Shown piece by piece: positions 1 through 18,145 of a stretch of DNA of 64,000 nucleotides. The stretch spans positions 22,811,855 to 22,875,854 of the forward strand of contig NC_019879.2 of the NCBI RefSeq assembly GCF_002234675.1, written 5' to 3'. The translations under genes and the position numbers were made by a program. The notes below the pieces were generated by a model. That model ran no database searches and had not been told where the DNA came from. It saw nothing but the letters and a program-made list of their open reading frames with translations. The stretch is from Oryzias latipes. Lineage: Eukaryota; Chordata; Actinopteri; Beloniformes; Adrianichthyidae. Position 1 is the stretch's first letter, and each line of letters opens with the position of its first letter.

Positions 1-427
1 TTTTTAGCTTTTAATTTTACGTTTTTAAAGCGGAATTAAAAAGCCTTGTCTGGTTTTTGCACGTCCCCTCCTAGTTTTTATGTTTTTCTTTATGCCAATG
101 AAATCCACCTGGTTTGGGTGGTGCATGCTCCTCTCCTGCCTAAGCTCTCTATGAAGATGAGGTCGAACTCCCTTGAAGGCCAATGTGAATTTAGGGAGAA
201 CCCTCGGGAAAAGGCAGGGGGGTTAAAGGAGCTGCAGAAAAAGTGTGCTAGCAGCACACTGTAACAACCCCCCCACCAGCACCACCACCACCACGCCAAG
301 GAGTCCTGTTGAAAAGAGAAGAACAGCATGTTAGGAAAGGACACTGCTGTAACATATACAGCTTTATTTTGGGTACATTTACTTTTTTTACATACTGTAG
401 TAGTGATTGTCTAGGATAACAACTCAC

Positions 428-524
428 CAAAATGTGAGACTCAGAAGGTCCTGCCAACTCTCTCTGGAGGAGATCCGCACACTGCATCGATGAAGGTCAC
501 AGCAACACCGACGAGTCCTGGTCA
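428..524 (-). other. Possible last or damaged C-lobe exon of the PIM-like kinase
   Basis: This 97-bp segment has an acceptor (tcgttgcag) and a donor (gtgagt) on the minus strand. Joined in phase with the exon ending at 1324, it reads about 33 residues and then a stop, with no likeness to PIM. In another frame it reads CADLLQRELAGPSES, which resembles the C..LLQ.CL...P..R segment of the kinase C-lobe. Either a frameshift has broken the gene, or the real last exon lies elsewhere or outside the window. Weak call. Confidence 0.3.
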
Positions 525-1078
525 CTGCAACGAGGAAAACGAGGCAGATCTTTCCGGAAGAGTCAGCATTAGCACAATCAGTTGACAGAGAACCCAGAAG
601 ACATTTAATGCGAGTGAGGAGCCAGTTTTCCTTTTAACTAATTCTAGTATCTTTACCCCATCTGGATTTTCAATTATACTATTCTACATTTCTTTTAACA
701 ACGTTCTGTCTTTTAATGTTGCCTAGTGCCGTGTTTCCATACATCCAACCAAAAGAAGACGGAAAAAAAGGGGTGTGTCCTGCAAGTTTGGGGTACTTTA
801 ACAAAACTGTTGGTAAACACGGGACCTAGTATTTATGGGAAATGCCACTTTTTAAACCAATTCCAATTTTAAATCTGCCTATGAGGTACTAAGAGTAAAA
901 ACTGAACCAATTTTCATTTTATAATATTGCCATCATCTGCCCCTACTTGCAGCTAAACTTTAGTATTTATCATTTTTCTTTACACTCTACATTTTTATTC
1001 TAATGTCAATTTAGGTTTAGGATTTTTGCTGAAATTTCTAAACTTTTTAAAATTTCAGACTTCTGAGTTCTCTGTCCC

Positions 1079-1106
1079 TGTGTGTGTGTGTGTGTGTGTG
1101 TGTGTG
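1079..1106. repeat. (TG)n microsatellite
   Basis: An uninterrupted run of about 13 TG dinucleotides is seen directly, in the non-coding stretch left of the last recognised kinase exon. Confidence 0.95.
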
Positions 1107-1323
1107 CATGTTTGTGTGTCTGAGTCTGAGTGTTTTCTTTTATCTGAGCCATGGATGGCGGAGGAGATCTTGGAGGTAGGGGCGCTGTTCTTCAGAAGTA
1201 TTCAAACATGCTTGGAAAAAGTCTTGGCACTCTGGAGGAAAAAAAAAAAGTAAAGTAATGTAAATATTAAGGTCAGATAAGGTCAGAGCCCAAGCATCCA
1301 TGCAGAGAAAGATTATTTCTTAC

Positions 1324-4300
1324 CTTCTGACAGTTCACTGTCAATCATCAGATCCCCTTCGAGAAAATCTATTGTTGAGAAATCGCCGCGGTAATGGAGG
1401 GTTTCATACAAAACTACCCCAAGCTGCCACACTGTGGTTGATCCAGGGCTACAAAAACCTTTAAAGGCTTCTGGGGGGGCATTTATAGGAGTTCCTGGAA
1501 AAAAATAAACATTAGTCTTATTCATCTTCATTTTACATGTTTTTATTTGTTGATGCAGATCTTCTACCTGAAAATCTTGTAAGGATGGAATCTTTTTCTG
1601 CCATGCAGCTCACTCCAAAGTCTATAAGACGAGCTTGTGGTGTATTTGAGTGGGTTTGAATGAGGATGTTATCAGTTTTGATGTCTTGGTGGAAGATGTT
1701 TCTGTCCTCAAGGTCTATGGCTGTGCGAATTAGTTGTGTCATTATGATCTGAAAGAGATAAAAAAGAAGTAATAAGCTGAGGCAGCAAAACAGCATTTAC
1801 AGTCGGCCTTGTCGAGATGCGTTCAGGTGGCCACCTCCAATGAAAAGTCTATGTAAATGTGCATTTTGGGCGTTCACCTTTAAAATTCTCGCTGCACACG
1901 TTTTTATGGCCGTTTTCAAGCTCCACGTGCAAAACGCACGGCCATTGACCATGTGTTGCAGGTCAAACCAGGTTGAATTTTGATCATTCGGGAACTCAGA
2001 TTTAGTTGTGAAGGATGAATGACACCCCCCCTCCCCCTCCCCAATTCACAAAAGTTTACATTTTGTGCCCAAATCGAGAGATTTGCACCGCTTCAACATT
2101 TTGCACCAAGCCTCTAAAAGCGAAGAAGCCAGTGTGAACACCATGGGCTAAATGCGTGTTCAAGAAGCCTTGTTTAGCACGTTCTTGACCACGCATCACA
2201 TGGCCAGTGTATATGTAGTAACGTTCTGAACCTGCTGAAAGCTACTTTTGCTCCTACATCGAACACTTAACTACTTTATGAAACAAGGTTGCATTGATTA
2301 CACATTTCAGCTTCAGGAAGTTTCTGCAGAAACGGAACATCTCAAACCAACACAGACTGCACACGGGCCTACCTTGGCTTCTTCTTCTTGCAGTGTGCCT
2401 CCTTTGGTATCAATGTAATGAAAGAGGTCCTCACAAGGGATTGGTCTCTCCATGACCAGGACGATTTCTCTGCCTATGTCATACCAGTCCAACAGGGCTA
2501 CTGGCGCTGCTTTTCCATCTGAATGAATGGATTCATCTTTTAACTTTAACATTATGGCCACTTCAGAAGGAACCATTTTTCCATTGCCATCATCCTGCAG
2601 AATCAAAACAAAGAGAGCATGAGGAAGAGAAGCACAGAAACCCATTTAGAGCAGAGATACTCAGAAAAATTTGGCTCAAGGAACTTACCATTTTTTTATG
2701 TGGGATTAAACATTTTAAAATGTGCTTGATGGCTACCTGCAAGACACAAACAAGAGCATTTCTGACTGTGAGATGACTGACAGCAGACAAACTGATTTAA
2801 ATTTCCCCTCCATCAAAATATATTTTCATTCAGACCATGTAAGCCACAAACATCAACGGTCTGATTATAAATTAATGTATCCAAGTACTTTTCTCATTGA
2901 TTTATAAAAAGTCTGTAGCTGATTTACTGTAGATGCATACAAAACACTTACTGGTAGGTTGTCAGATTTACGAAAGCAACCATATATGGATCCATAACCT
3001 CCTTCACCAAATTGATATTTTTCCACATATTTGGCTTCAAATGTATCTGAACACAAAAAAACAGAAATACAATATTAGTTCATTTATTATTTAAAATTAT
3101 ATTATTAAACATAAATTAACTGTATAATCAAAAGGAAAATGTTATACAATCATCAGACCTTTATCGGTAATCAAGTTGTCCCTCTCAGTTTTCTCTGAGG
3201 ATGTTGCAGTTTGTTCAGCGTCACTGGAACTGGAATCTGAAAATGACAAGAAAAGGGTTTTCTTATTGCAGAGCTTTACTTTTTTACACCTCTAAAAAAG
3301 TACTACCCCTTTGTGGTATAACTTAAAGGCAATTGTTTTTTAAATATGTATTTTTGAAAAACGGGCTGTGAATTTTAAGAAGCAACCTTAGAAAAGTTGA
3401 TCCACAGACGCTTGCTTTGATTGTAATAATTAAAACATTTCTTTAAATTAGTGTGAGTGCTTAGGAAATGTAAAATATGTTGATGAAAAATAGAGACATT
3501 CATTTGGTTGCAGTGTTAGCAGTTAAAGCAGACTTTAAAACAAAGGCAACTCGTTTTTACGTTTTGAGATAGTCTGAGAGGAGCATGCATTCTTTTCTAG
3601 TCCTTAATTTGTTATGACAGTTTTATTTTTAATTTTTTTTCTTGTCCCTCCAGAAAACCATGGGGTCTGTCAGCTTATTTACCTTTTAGAGTCGTTTTCC
3701 TCTTCTTCGGCTCTATTATTTCCTCTTCCTGTTTTTTTCTCTTTAGTGTTCTCACTTGGGTATTGTCTTGGGTGCTGGTAGAGGGTTGTGAAGGCTCAGA
3801 TGCAGAAGACTCAATCGGTTCATGGTATACATCTTTTTTCTTCTGTGTCTTCTTTCTAGGGAAAGACTTCCTCTCAACGTTTTTGGTTTGTCCATCATCT
3901 GAATGATCAACAACAAAACAGCTTAATGAGTAAAGAATATATATTTTTAATCTTCACAGTTTACTGCTTGAGTTCACATCAAGTATATCAATGTGTTGGG
4001 GGCTTTTATTTGAAAAGCTAAATGAGTTGAGATGTTATAACAAAAACCAAAGTTTGTCATCGTTACGAAGCAAATGTGTAACTTAAGGTTTTGCCGGGAC
4101 TCTCATTTATCACTATATTTTGGTTTGTCCTTGGCAGAACATTATTTGTTGCTTTTTACACAAAAACTTGAATAAAAAAATGTTTCCTTAGTTTTAATGT
4201 ATGCGCCTTACTTTTCTCTTTTTGTTGTCGAAGAGTGTTGCTAAGCAACTTTGAAAACAGGGCTCTCTGATATCACTGATGTCATGAACTATTGCTAAGT

Positions 4301-4905
4301 TACACAGCATGTGACTTTGGCTTCTTTTTAGTGTTTATGTTTAAATTGATACATTCTGAAAAACACTTCAGTATAAAGCATTTTGGAAAAAAATTGATTT
4401 TATTACATATGTACTGTTGTGAAATGTTCGTTAAAGGTTTGGACGATTTTAAACCAGTGTTATAGCTCAGGAAATGCATAATGTTGATAAAAATCCATCA
4501 TAATAGAGACATTTATTTGGGTGGAGTGTTTGCATTCAGCTTCAGAGCCATTTTACAAACAAATTTAGGACTTCAGGGTTTCTTTTGACAGTCGACTGCT
4601 GTCATGAGCTTTGAGGCCCACAAACTTACTCCAATGTCTTACAAAGCAGACTTAAAAATACCAGTAGCTCAACTTTTGAAAGGAGCGTGATAATCTTTAT
4701 TTACCTCTCAGAGGAGTTTTCACCTTCTTTGGCTCTATTATTTCTTCTTCCTCTTTGTCTTCCTCTTTCTGTCTTTTTAGTTTTCTTACTGGGGGGTTGT
4801 CTTGGGTGCTGGTAGATGGTTGTGAAGGCTCAGGAGTCTCAATTGGCACCGGGAGCGTCACTTTTTTCTTCTTTTTCGTATTTTCAGGACTGGTCTTCCT
4901 CTCAA
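1324..4905 (-). CDS. PIM-like serine/threonine protein kinase, multi-exon, ends incomplete
   Basis: Read on the minus strand, spliced exons are 4705-4905, 3683-3898, 3159-3236, 2952-3046, 2689-2736, 2373-2594, 1568-1748 and 1324-1494, most with GT donors and AG acceptors in matching phase. The first two are paralogous Lys/Glu-rich exons with Ser/Thr and PSTSTQDN stretches. The kinase domain follows: glycine loop GEGGYGS, VAIK lysine, a hinge region ending in VMERP, catalytic loop HQDIKTDN, DFG, and a PPE motif in place of APE. The order and spacing match the fish-expanded PIM kinase family, which phosphorylates Ser/Thr on basic substrates without needing activation-loop phosphorylation. The usual HRD arginine is Gln here, so activity is uncertain. 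The first coding exon and the C-terminal part of the C-lobe were not confidently found. It faces the ORP gene to its right, which lacks its own 5' exons in this window, so it may be an intronic nested gene. Family call is firm; the exact paralogue is unknown. Confidence 0.85.
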
Positions 4906-5280
4906 CTTGTTGGGAAAAGCAGGATGAGTTAAAATATTATCATAGCAACACAAAAACCAATCTTTGGCATCTTTACGAAGCAAACATGTAACTAAAAGGT
5001 TTGCCGGGACTCTCATTTACCAGTATATTTTGGATTGTCCATGGCAGAATCTTTGTCCATGATCTTTCGTTGTTTATTACACAAAAACTTGCGTAAATCG
5101 CAAACCCTTTCCTTAGTCTCAAAATATGTGCTTTACTTTCGAGATCGAAGAGTGTTGTGGTTTAACCGTATCGCTAAGCAACTTATAAAGTGGGGCTCTC
5201 TGATATTAGTGATGTCACAGTCTGTTGCTAAGTTACACGGCATGGAACTTTAGCATTAGTTTACTTTTTGGTGCTTACAT
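3480..5280. repeat. Tandem duplication of an exon-bearing block (about 0.8-1 kb unit)
   Basis: The left unit (about 3480-4370) and right unit (about 4483-5280) share several aligned blocks in the same order. These are 'agagacatt.atttgg', the Lys/Glu-rich exon, 'tacgaagcaaa.tgtaact', 'gccgggactctcattta', 'ttacacaaaaacttg', 'cgaagagtgttg', 'ggctctctgatat' and 'gttgctaagttacac'. The units have diverged by substitutions and small indels, so the event is not recent. It gave the PIM-like gene two versions of its N-terminal exon. Confidence 0.8.
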
Positions 5281-5845
5281 ATGAAAAAGTATATATTCAT
5301 ATACTTTGATTTGAGTTATTTTCCTTCTTGTAACTTCTGATTTCAACCTCAAAAATGACTTCATTTACTCATGACTTGTTTTGAAGAACAACTTCAAAAA
5401 AACTGTTTTGTCTGTCACGTACTCATTTATTCTAACTCTAAAAATGTAAAGAAATATACATTTATTGACAATATATTGACTCAAATAGAAATATTTGTAT
5501 TTATATATATATATAGAAATACAAAATACATTTTAATTCAAAGAGCGTTTCTGCCATCATTACCAATTGAAAAAAGGAAAAAAATGTTTTCCTTGTGCTG
5601 CTGATACAAAATGCTTCGTAATTTAAATGTTTTGAGTCGAAAAATATTCTAAAAAATGTTTAATTGATTATATAGATTTAATTATTAAGTGATGCAGAAT
5701 TCATAAATATAAAAAATCCTCACATTTTTGTAAATTTTCCCTATAACAGAGGTGTTCTATAAAATAACTGTTTACTATCTTGTATGTTTGTTTGTTTTTT
5801 AAATTAATGTGATTTTGAAAATTAACTGTTTTAAAAGGCCTACAT

Positions 5846-6204
5846 TAGGGCTGCATGATATGAGGGAAAACTCGTGATATGCGATATTAGTGATCAATTC
5901 TGTGATGGCGATATAACATGCGTACATGAACAAATAACAAAACTAAATAATAATTACTAAATAATTTCCATTTCACTGCAACAGCTTATTTTAAATAAGA
6001 GTTGACCCTCGTCTACATAGGAGAACATTTAGGGTTCCATCCGATTGGTCAATGATATAAAGGGATTAATGTGATTTGTTAAATACTTCAAGCTGCCATA
6101 ACAGTGTTTTAGCACTTTTGAGGTAACCATTTATTGCAATTTTTGCAGTCTTTTGCGATATGTATTGTAGTATTAGTGTATTAGTGTATTACACAGCTTG
6201 CCTA
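5846..6204 (+). mobile_element. Non-autonomous hAT element (TAGGGCTGCA... ends)
   Basis: It starts tagggctgcatgatatg and ends with an imperfect inverted match (cagcttgccta). The flanks are gcctacat on the left and gcccacat on the right, an 8-bp near-duplication as hAT transposases make. The interior is rich in 'gatatgcgatat' and has no open frame. A better preserved relative in the opposite orientation is at 34689-35098. Confidence 0.65.
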
Positions 6205-6210
6205 GCCCAC

Positions 6211-6657
6211 ATTATGCTTTTATTAAGCCTTTCAGAGTAAGGTATATCCATATATATGATAATATATTACCTTTGGTACACTAAAGAACATATTTTTTGT
6301 GAAATTAGGTATTTTCAGGAGATTATATTCCTATGAGGAATTAAGACGACTGGATCTCTGAGGTTCCCCCTTTTCCCTCCTTGTGAGGCCCCCTGAGAAA
6401 GGGGGTGTGTGTGTTAGCCTGAGGGCGGTGCTGGCGGCGCAGACTCTTCCTGGAAGGGGCTGTTCCTCATGTGTCTATATCACCATATGAGAACCTGCTC
6501 GTTTTTGTGGTTTGGGATGGGCCGGTGCTCAGCGTGCAGGAGGAACACTTGAAATGCATGAATGGATCAAAATACCACTTTAGTGTTGTTTTTTGTGGGT
6601 GAATTACAATTATAATTCACTTAAAAGTTGAGTTTGCATGATAAAGGCTCTTTAAAC
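6211..6657 (+). mobile_element. MITE family 2, copy 1 (left end lost)
   Basis: It aligns with 8466-9068 through 'gataa.atattacctttgg.acac', 'gcagactcttcctgga', 'gatcaaaataccactttagtg' and a right end gcatgataaaggctctttaa. It ends about 50 bp before the acceptor of the first visible ORP exon, so its sequence may form part of that exon's branch-point region. Confidence 0.7.
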
Positions 6658-6708
6658 ATCTCATATTAAATGCTATGAAAGTAGTAAATATGTGTACTTT
6701 GTTTCTAG

Positions 6709-13106
<6,398 letters not shown>

Positions 13107-15420
13107 CACGCGGATCTCCATCGCGGCAGAGGAGCATCACCTATGCACAACAAAGGGTCGGAAGGATCACCTGCCAGAAACGTCCGCGTGCATGGATACG
13201 ACAGACTGAGCAGCCGGGGGGGGGGGGGTTTAGCGACCCGGCTGAGGTTGTAGAGGCAGAATCATCGTAACTTCTAAAGCTGCGTTGACGGGGCAACGGT
13301 GGAACCACTCCCATGTAGATGTTTCCTCGGCTCTTTTGACCTTCGAGCTTGTCCTTGCCTTAAAAAGACACCTGTACAAGCCGCAGCATTAGGCGCCTTT
13401 TAGTTGAAGCCATTGGATTTTCAGCAGCAGATTGGTTAGACTAGCCCTTGAAGTTTTAATTTCCTACAATATCCTGCATGTTTAGAGAGAAGCTTTCACT
13501 GGCACCTGCCGTTATTTACTGTATCATCAGAAACTGTAGTAAAGAAGAGGTATTTTTATAAAATATCTGGACTTAAGCGAAAGAGAGCATTACGTGAACT
13601 GGCAGATTTTATTTATTTTTGCTTTTTAATACTGTTGAATCTGTGAGTTGAAGTTTTCCTCAGCTGGGGAACAACTCATTCGAAGTTAACTGCAGCATCA
13701 GAAACACAGACGGCATTTTTAATGATTCATTTTCAGCCAGCGGCTGGAGTAAACATGCGGCAGAAGGTGAACGCATTGAAACTCAATGCACAGATCTGCC
13801 ATTATGCCATCCAAACCCGTCCAATATCCAACCTCAACCATCTCCTTTGAGTCACATGGTTACAGAGACGCCACCTTCTGTTTGTAGTTATTGGTGGAAA
13901 AAACAGCAAAAATACAAAGAATAGACGTGTTTAAGTCAAAGAAGTTAAAGTTAAAGCCCCTTTAGTTATTAGAAATTTGTTCTAAACAGTTGACCTCTCA
14001 ACTGGGGAAGCGGTGAGGTGCTGACCGCCTCGCCCAAGAACCATTTGGGGATTTAACCCTCCCAATCCAACCTCTTGATACTGAGTGGAAAACAATGGTT
14101 GTATATATATTGTTGCTTTAAGTAACGTTCCTAAGTTTCGCCTTATAGAAATTTTTAAAATGACAATTCAAAATTCTAGAAAATCTTCTAAAGTGTTAAA
14201 AAAATAAACACAGGAAATATAGAACCAAAACATTTATTTGTGAAGATCTTTTATGTCTAAATGCACTTATTTAATGACAGCCCCTCAAAAAATGTTCAGT
14301 GCAATAATCTGAAGTACATCCATCTGATTTGTTTATTTAAGAAAAAAAGATTTTTAGAGTAACATTTTCTTAAAAGAATCCTAAAAAAGTAAATGTACAT
14401 TATTCTGTCAAAGTTTTATTTATTTTATCCTCCATCTCATTATTTATTAAAATTATGTCATTGTCTCCTTTCTGACTCACTGGAGCCCCCTACTGGTCAC
14501 CTTTAAATGGCAGAAGAATTTGTCCATGAATCACTCCACAAGATTTTCCACTCATCAACCTTTGCAAATCACCAGGTAGCTGTTTGAAAATGTCTATATT
14601 TATTGCAAAGCAGTCAAGCTTTAATGTTTTTCAGAGTAAGTTAAAATAAAAAAAGTTAAAAAAAGGTCATTTTTTATGTTCTGCAGGGTCAGGACGCTGA
14701 AGGACAAAAAAAAAGATACTGTGTGAAGCAGATTTATCTTGTGTTTTCATACAGTACTGTAAACCAAAAAGTTACTGCTTCTTTGCATCTTCAACCATGT
14801 TCATTTCCTAAAATTCTTGTGCACATGAATTTTTAATTTAGCAGCTAACCAACGCTCCAACTCTTCAGTTTCAATCGCTGTGCCTTAATGCATTTAAAAA
14901 TGCCTCACCAACACACAACTGAAGGGAACCCCACACAAAAATGATCAACTCCACACCCTCCTCACCTGCAGGCACGATGATTGAAGATTCATGGACAGGT
15001 TGAAAGTTTATTATTATTATTATTATTAACCTGCTTGCAGAGTTGAAGAGGTGACTAAACCATCGCAGCTGGACACCGAGGGAAGAGGCTGTGCTTTGCT
15101 TAGTGTCAGTAACATAAAGTCAAAATGTAGTGGAGGGAAAAGAAAACCTCACGCTCTCTTCAGCCATCATTCCACCTGCATGTTTAGACAACTTAGCTTG
15201 CCAATGAATGTTTGCAAAGCCTTATGGGAAAAAAATGGTTTTGTTTTGTAAAAATTGGAGACTTTTTGTTTGGACTGAAGCACTATGTCAGCTGAGTTTC
15301 CTTGGTTTCCCGATGGGTCCCCCCTAAAGTGCAATTTTAACAAAGAACATATCTTTCCATGAACACGGTACACTGCTGCTGCATAGTGCTTGTTCTAATA
15401 AAAGAGCAAAACTGGGGAGG
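13107..15420 (+). other. Probable 3' untranslated region of the ORP gene
   Basis: After the stop at 13106 there is no further coding signal. The first good polyadenylation signal in a suitable position is AATAAA at 15397-15402, and another AATAAA-like site occurs near 15652. A degraded repeat occupies about 13945-14115. The length is an inference. Confidence 0.4.
13945..14115. repeat. Degraded interspersed retro-repeat
   Basis: The string 'gttaaagttaaagcccctttagtt' and the later 'ggtgctgaccgcctcgcccaagaaccatttggggatttaaccc' resemble a very common fish repeat, known from many teleost introns, that reads 'agttaaagtcccattg...gcatttggtggtttgaccc'. No ends are preserved. Confidence 0.45.
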
Positions 15421-15834
15421 AGTCCGAGTGGTTTCTATGTTCAAGTGCTAACAACAAATGTGGCCAAAAGCTGCTTGATGAACATTAGAAAGAAAGAAAC
15501 ATCCCAGATTGTTGATCCCTCTTTACAAATGTCATTTCTTAACAACTAGAAAAACTATATTTCCTGCATAAAATGTTGATGTGAACACAAAGAACTGAAG
15601 CTATAAATGCTGATTTTTAATTTAGCCCTAAAGAAAATATCGAACACTGAAATAATAAAACATTAATATTACATTATTTATTGCTAAATTGGCTCAAGGA
15701 TTTTGACACAGAAAGTTTGATTAAAACAAAACAAAACCTAAATAAAAAATAAACCTAATATTTAAGCCATTATTTAAAAAACAAAACTCTTGGATCATTG
15801 CCTAAAATTTAACTAACAACATTTTATACGATAA

Positions 15835-15960
15835 TATAAGATGAGCTTTATTTATCCCGGTGTGGGAAATTTCAATTGTCACAACAACTCAAAGGATCAA
15901 GCATCAAGGGGAAGGAAATAACATAAAATGATACAACAATTAAGAATCTATAAAAAATTA
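15835..15960 (-). mobile_element. LINE 3' tail fragment
   Basis: 'gagctttatttatcccggtgtgggaaatttc' is the reverse-strand form of the conserved 3' end of fish LINEs of the L2/Rex type. No reverse-transcriptase frame is attached. A short cousin ('tttattaatcctgaaggaaat') is at about 16548-16572. Confidence 0.5.
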
Positions 15961-16216
15961 GAGATGTGTTTTGTATGACTGCAGTACGGCTCCTTCTTAC
16001 ATTGAGGGTGCAGCAGTCGTCATGCTTTTAAAAAGATTTGACTTGAAGAGCCAAAAACTCAGCAATGGTTGACAATGATAAAAACATTTATACTTTTTCC
16101 TTTAAAAAAATGTATCTAATGAGTTTTGTACCTTAAGTAGAAATTTCACAAGCTGAAAGCTTGATCTTTTTAGCTGAAATTATTTTTTCTCTCTAAAAAA
16201 ACTAAAATTTAAGCAT

Positions 16217-16428
16217 TTAACCCTTGAGCTATCCTATGACCCCACCCTTACATTGACATGTTCTCCCTACCATGACAAAGTTGGATAAAGGTGAACAGGC
16301 TGTCATGTAATCCATGGACACCAGTGAGGTTCACAAATCATTGAAGAAAAAAGGTTCAGAGCACTGTCTAGTGGGTCTAGATGACCCAACGCCCAATGTT
16401 AAAGTGCCTAGGAGAGCACAAGGGTTAA
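16217..16428 (+). mobile_element. 212-bp MITE with TTAA ends (piggyBac-like)
   Basis: The ends ttaacccttgagctatccta and taggagagcacaagggttaa are near-perfect inverted repeats of 20 bp, beginning and ending in TTAA, the target used by piggyBac transposases. The interior is not coding. I recognise the sequence as one that is abundant in medaka, from memory and not from a search. Confidence 0.75.
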
Positions 16429-18014
16429 TACTTTTCATATTTGATTTAAATTGGTCTAATATTTCAAAAACTATAAAAATGCACAGACTCAAAAAACACA
16501 AGCTGGAATTTTCCATAGAAGCTGAAAGTTTGACGAAGAAGAAGAAGATTTATTAATCCTGAAGGAAATGAAATGTCAGGCCTGTGATTTTACATACTGA
16601 ACACCTATTGGAAGAGTCAGAGGAGGGTCAATTATTATGAAAGCTACCTTAATGTTTATGCTATATGACATACGTCTAGATCAGTGGTCTGCAATGTTTA
16701 TGACATGAAGTGCCTATTCAAAATTCTCTCCTTAACAACTTAACAGCTACTATACTGCCAACTCTAACACAAAGAAATACAAAAACCTTTCTATTATATC
16801 TGAAATTTTATGTACTGTAATTCACTAACAGCAGGTCAAATAGCTTCTTAAAACCTATATTTTTTCATTAACTCAAAAAGTACTTTCATAACAATATTGC
16901 ACAAGGAAAACAGGCCAAAGTTGACATAGTATTGCAACTTTGTTTTCTTGAAACAAAAAGTGCTGCATTTATAGTCTGTCATGCCTACAGCAATAGGACT
17001 GACTACGTCAGATCAAAATACCACCAATATTTCTAAGAACTTCACAATCATTAACATGAAAAAATAAGCGTATGCTTTTGGCTTATTCATTCTTTGTTAC
17101 ATAATGAAACAGGGCCTGAGTAACTTAATGGAAGTTAATTCTGTCTTGGTCCTTTTATTGCATCTAAAATTAAAATACTTTTTTTTTTTCATTAGTTTGC
17201 TAATTATAGTAATACACGTTTTCCACAAAAGGACATCACACTATTCGTTAGTTTTAGCACCAGTAAATAGAGTGGTGGTCGGCTGTAGTATTTATTTTAA
17301 AACATGTTTATATTTCATATTGACATTTGGCAGAACAGGAAGAAAGTCTGGGTTTAATCTGACTTTTCTTGGTCAGTTTTCAAAAAACGAAAGTCAAAAC
17401 TTCATAAATATCAAACCCGATTTTTTTTTTCAAATTCGAAAGATACAGAGGACAGATCAAGTTCTTATTGTTTTTACACCCCTGTGTGCCAAGAGAAAAA
17501 AAGGGCCCTAGGTTGCTGGGTTGCTTGGGTTTGAGAATGATTTTCTACCTCTAAATATTTTGAAGGTGGACTGAAAGGCAGAAGTGTTTATTGCTTAAAC
17601 CTTTCATGGACTTATATATGTTAAAAGCCACAAATACCCTTGTGAATCTAAATTTTGAAGAAAAAAACAAAGCAACATTGTAATTTGTCTTTTTAAACCA
17701 ACAACTGTATCAAGGCCAAACACTCTAATACCAGACAGCTTAAATATAATGAATAAATGCAAAACTTTGCACACAAAAAAGACATTTTAAAATAATTGTA
17801 AAACTTTCTCAAATAAGTATTTTCCCTATCGAACTCTATTTTAATGTAGCAACTATTTTTGTAAGGATTGGGGGAAAAAAACATCTATATAAATAACTGG
17901 GATATAGTCCCCTAATTTAAACTAATTTAACAAGTTATGATCTCTTAAGAAACTGCATGAATCAGGCAATTCCTTTTTTTTTTTGTTGATTTTTGGCCCT
18001 TTTTTCTCTAACAG

Positions 18015-18145
18015 CTACAAACCTTTCATATCAGAAATGAAGTACGTTTGCAAAGCGTGCAGTGATGGCTCCTCAGAGAGAAGCTGCAGCCTCACTGCAG
18101 CCTTCAGAGTGACCATCAACAGACAACAGGACACATTCATCACAA
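18015..18145 (+). other. Unassigned exon-like open segment between osbpl6 and prkra
   Basis: A strong acceptor (ttttttctctaacag) precedes 131 bp open in one frame, with four cysteines in a short span (CKACSDGSSERSC), and a weak donor (gtaatt) follows. Codon content looks more protein-like than the AT-rich surroundings. I do not recognise the peptide. No companion exon was found nearby, so it could also be a fossil or chance. Confidence 0.25.

Noticed and set aside
17104..17511. 135-residue open frame on the plus strand
   Set aside because: Phe/Ile/Leu/Lys-rich composition expected of AT-rich DNA, with runs of Phe from T-tracts, no known motif and no splice or promoter context.
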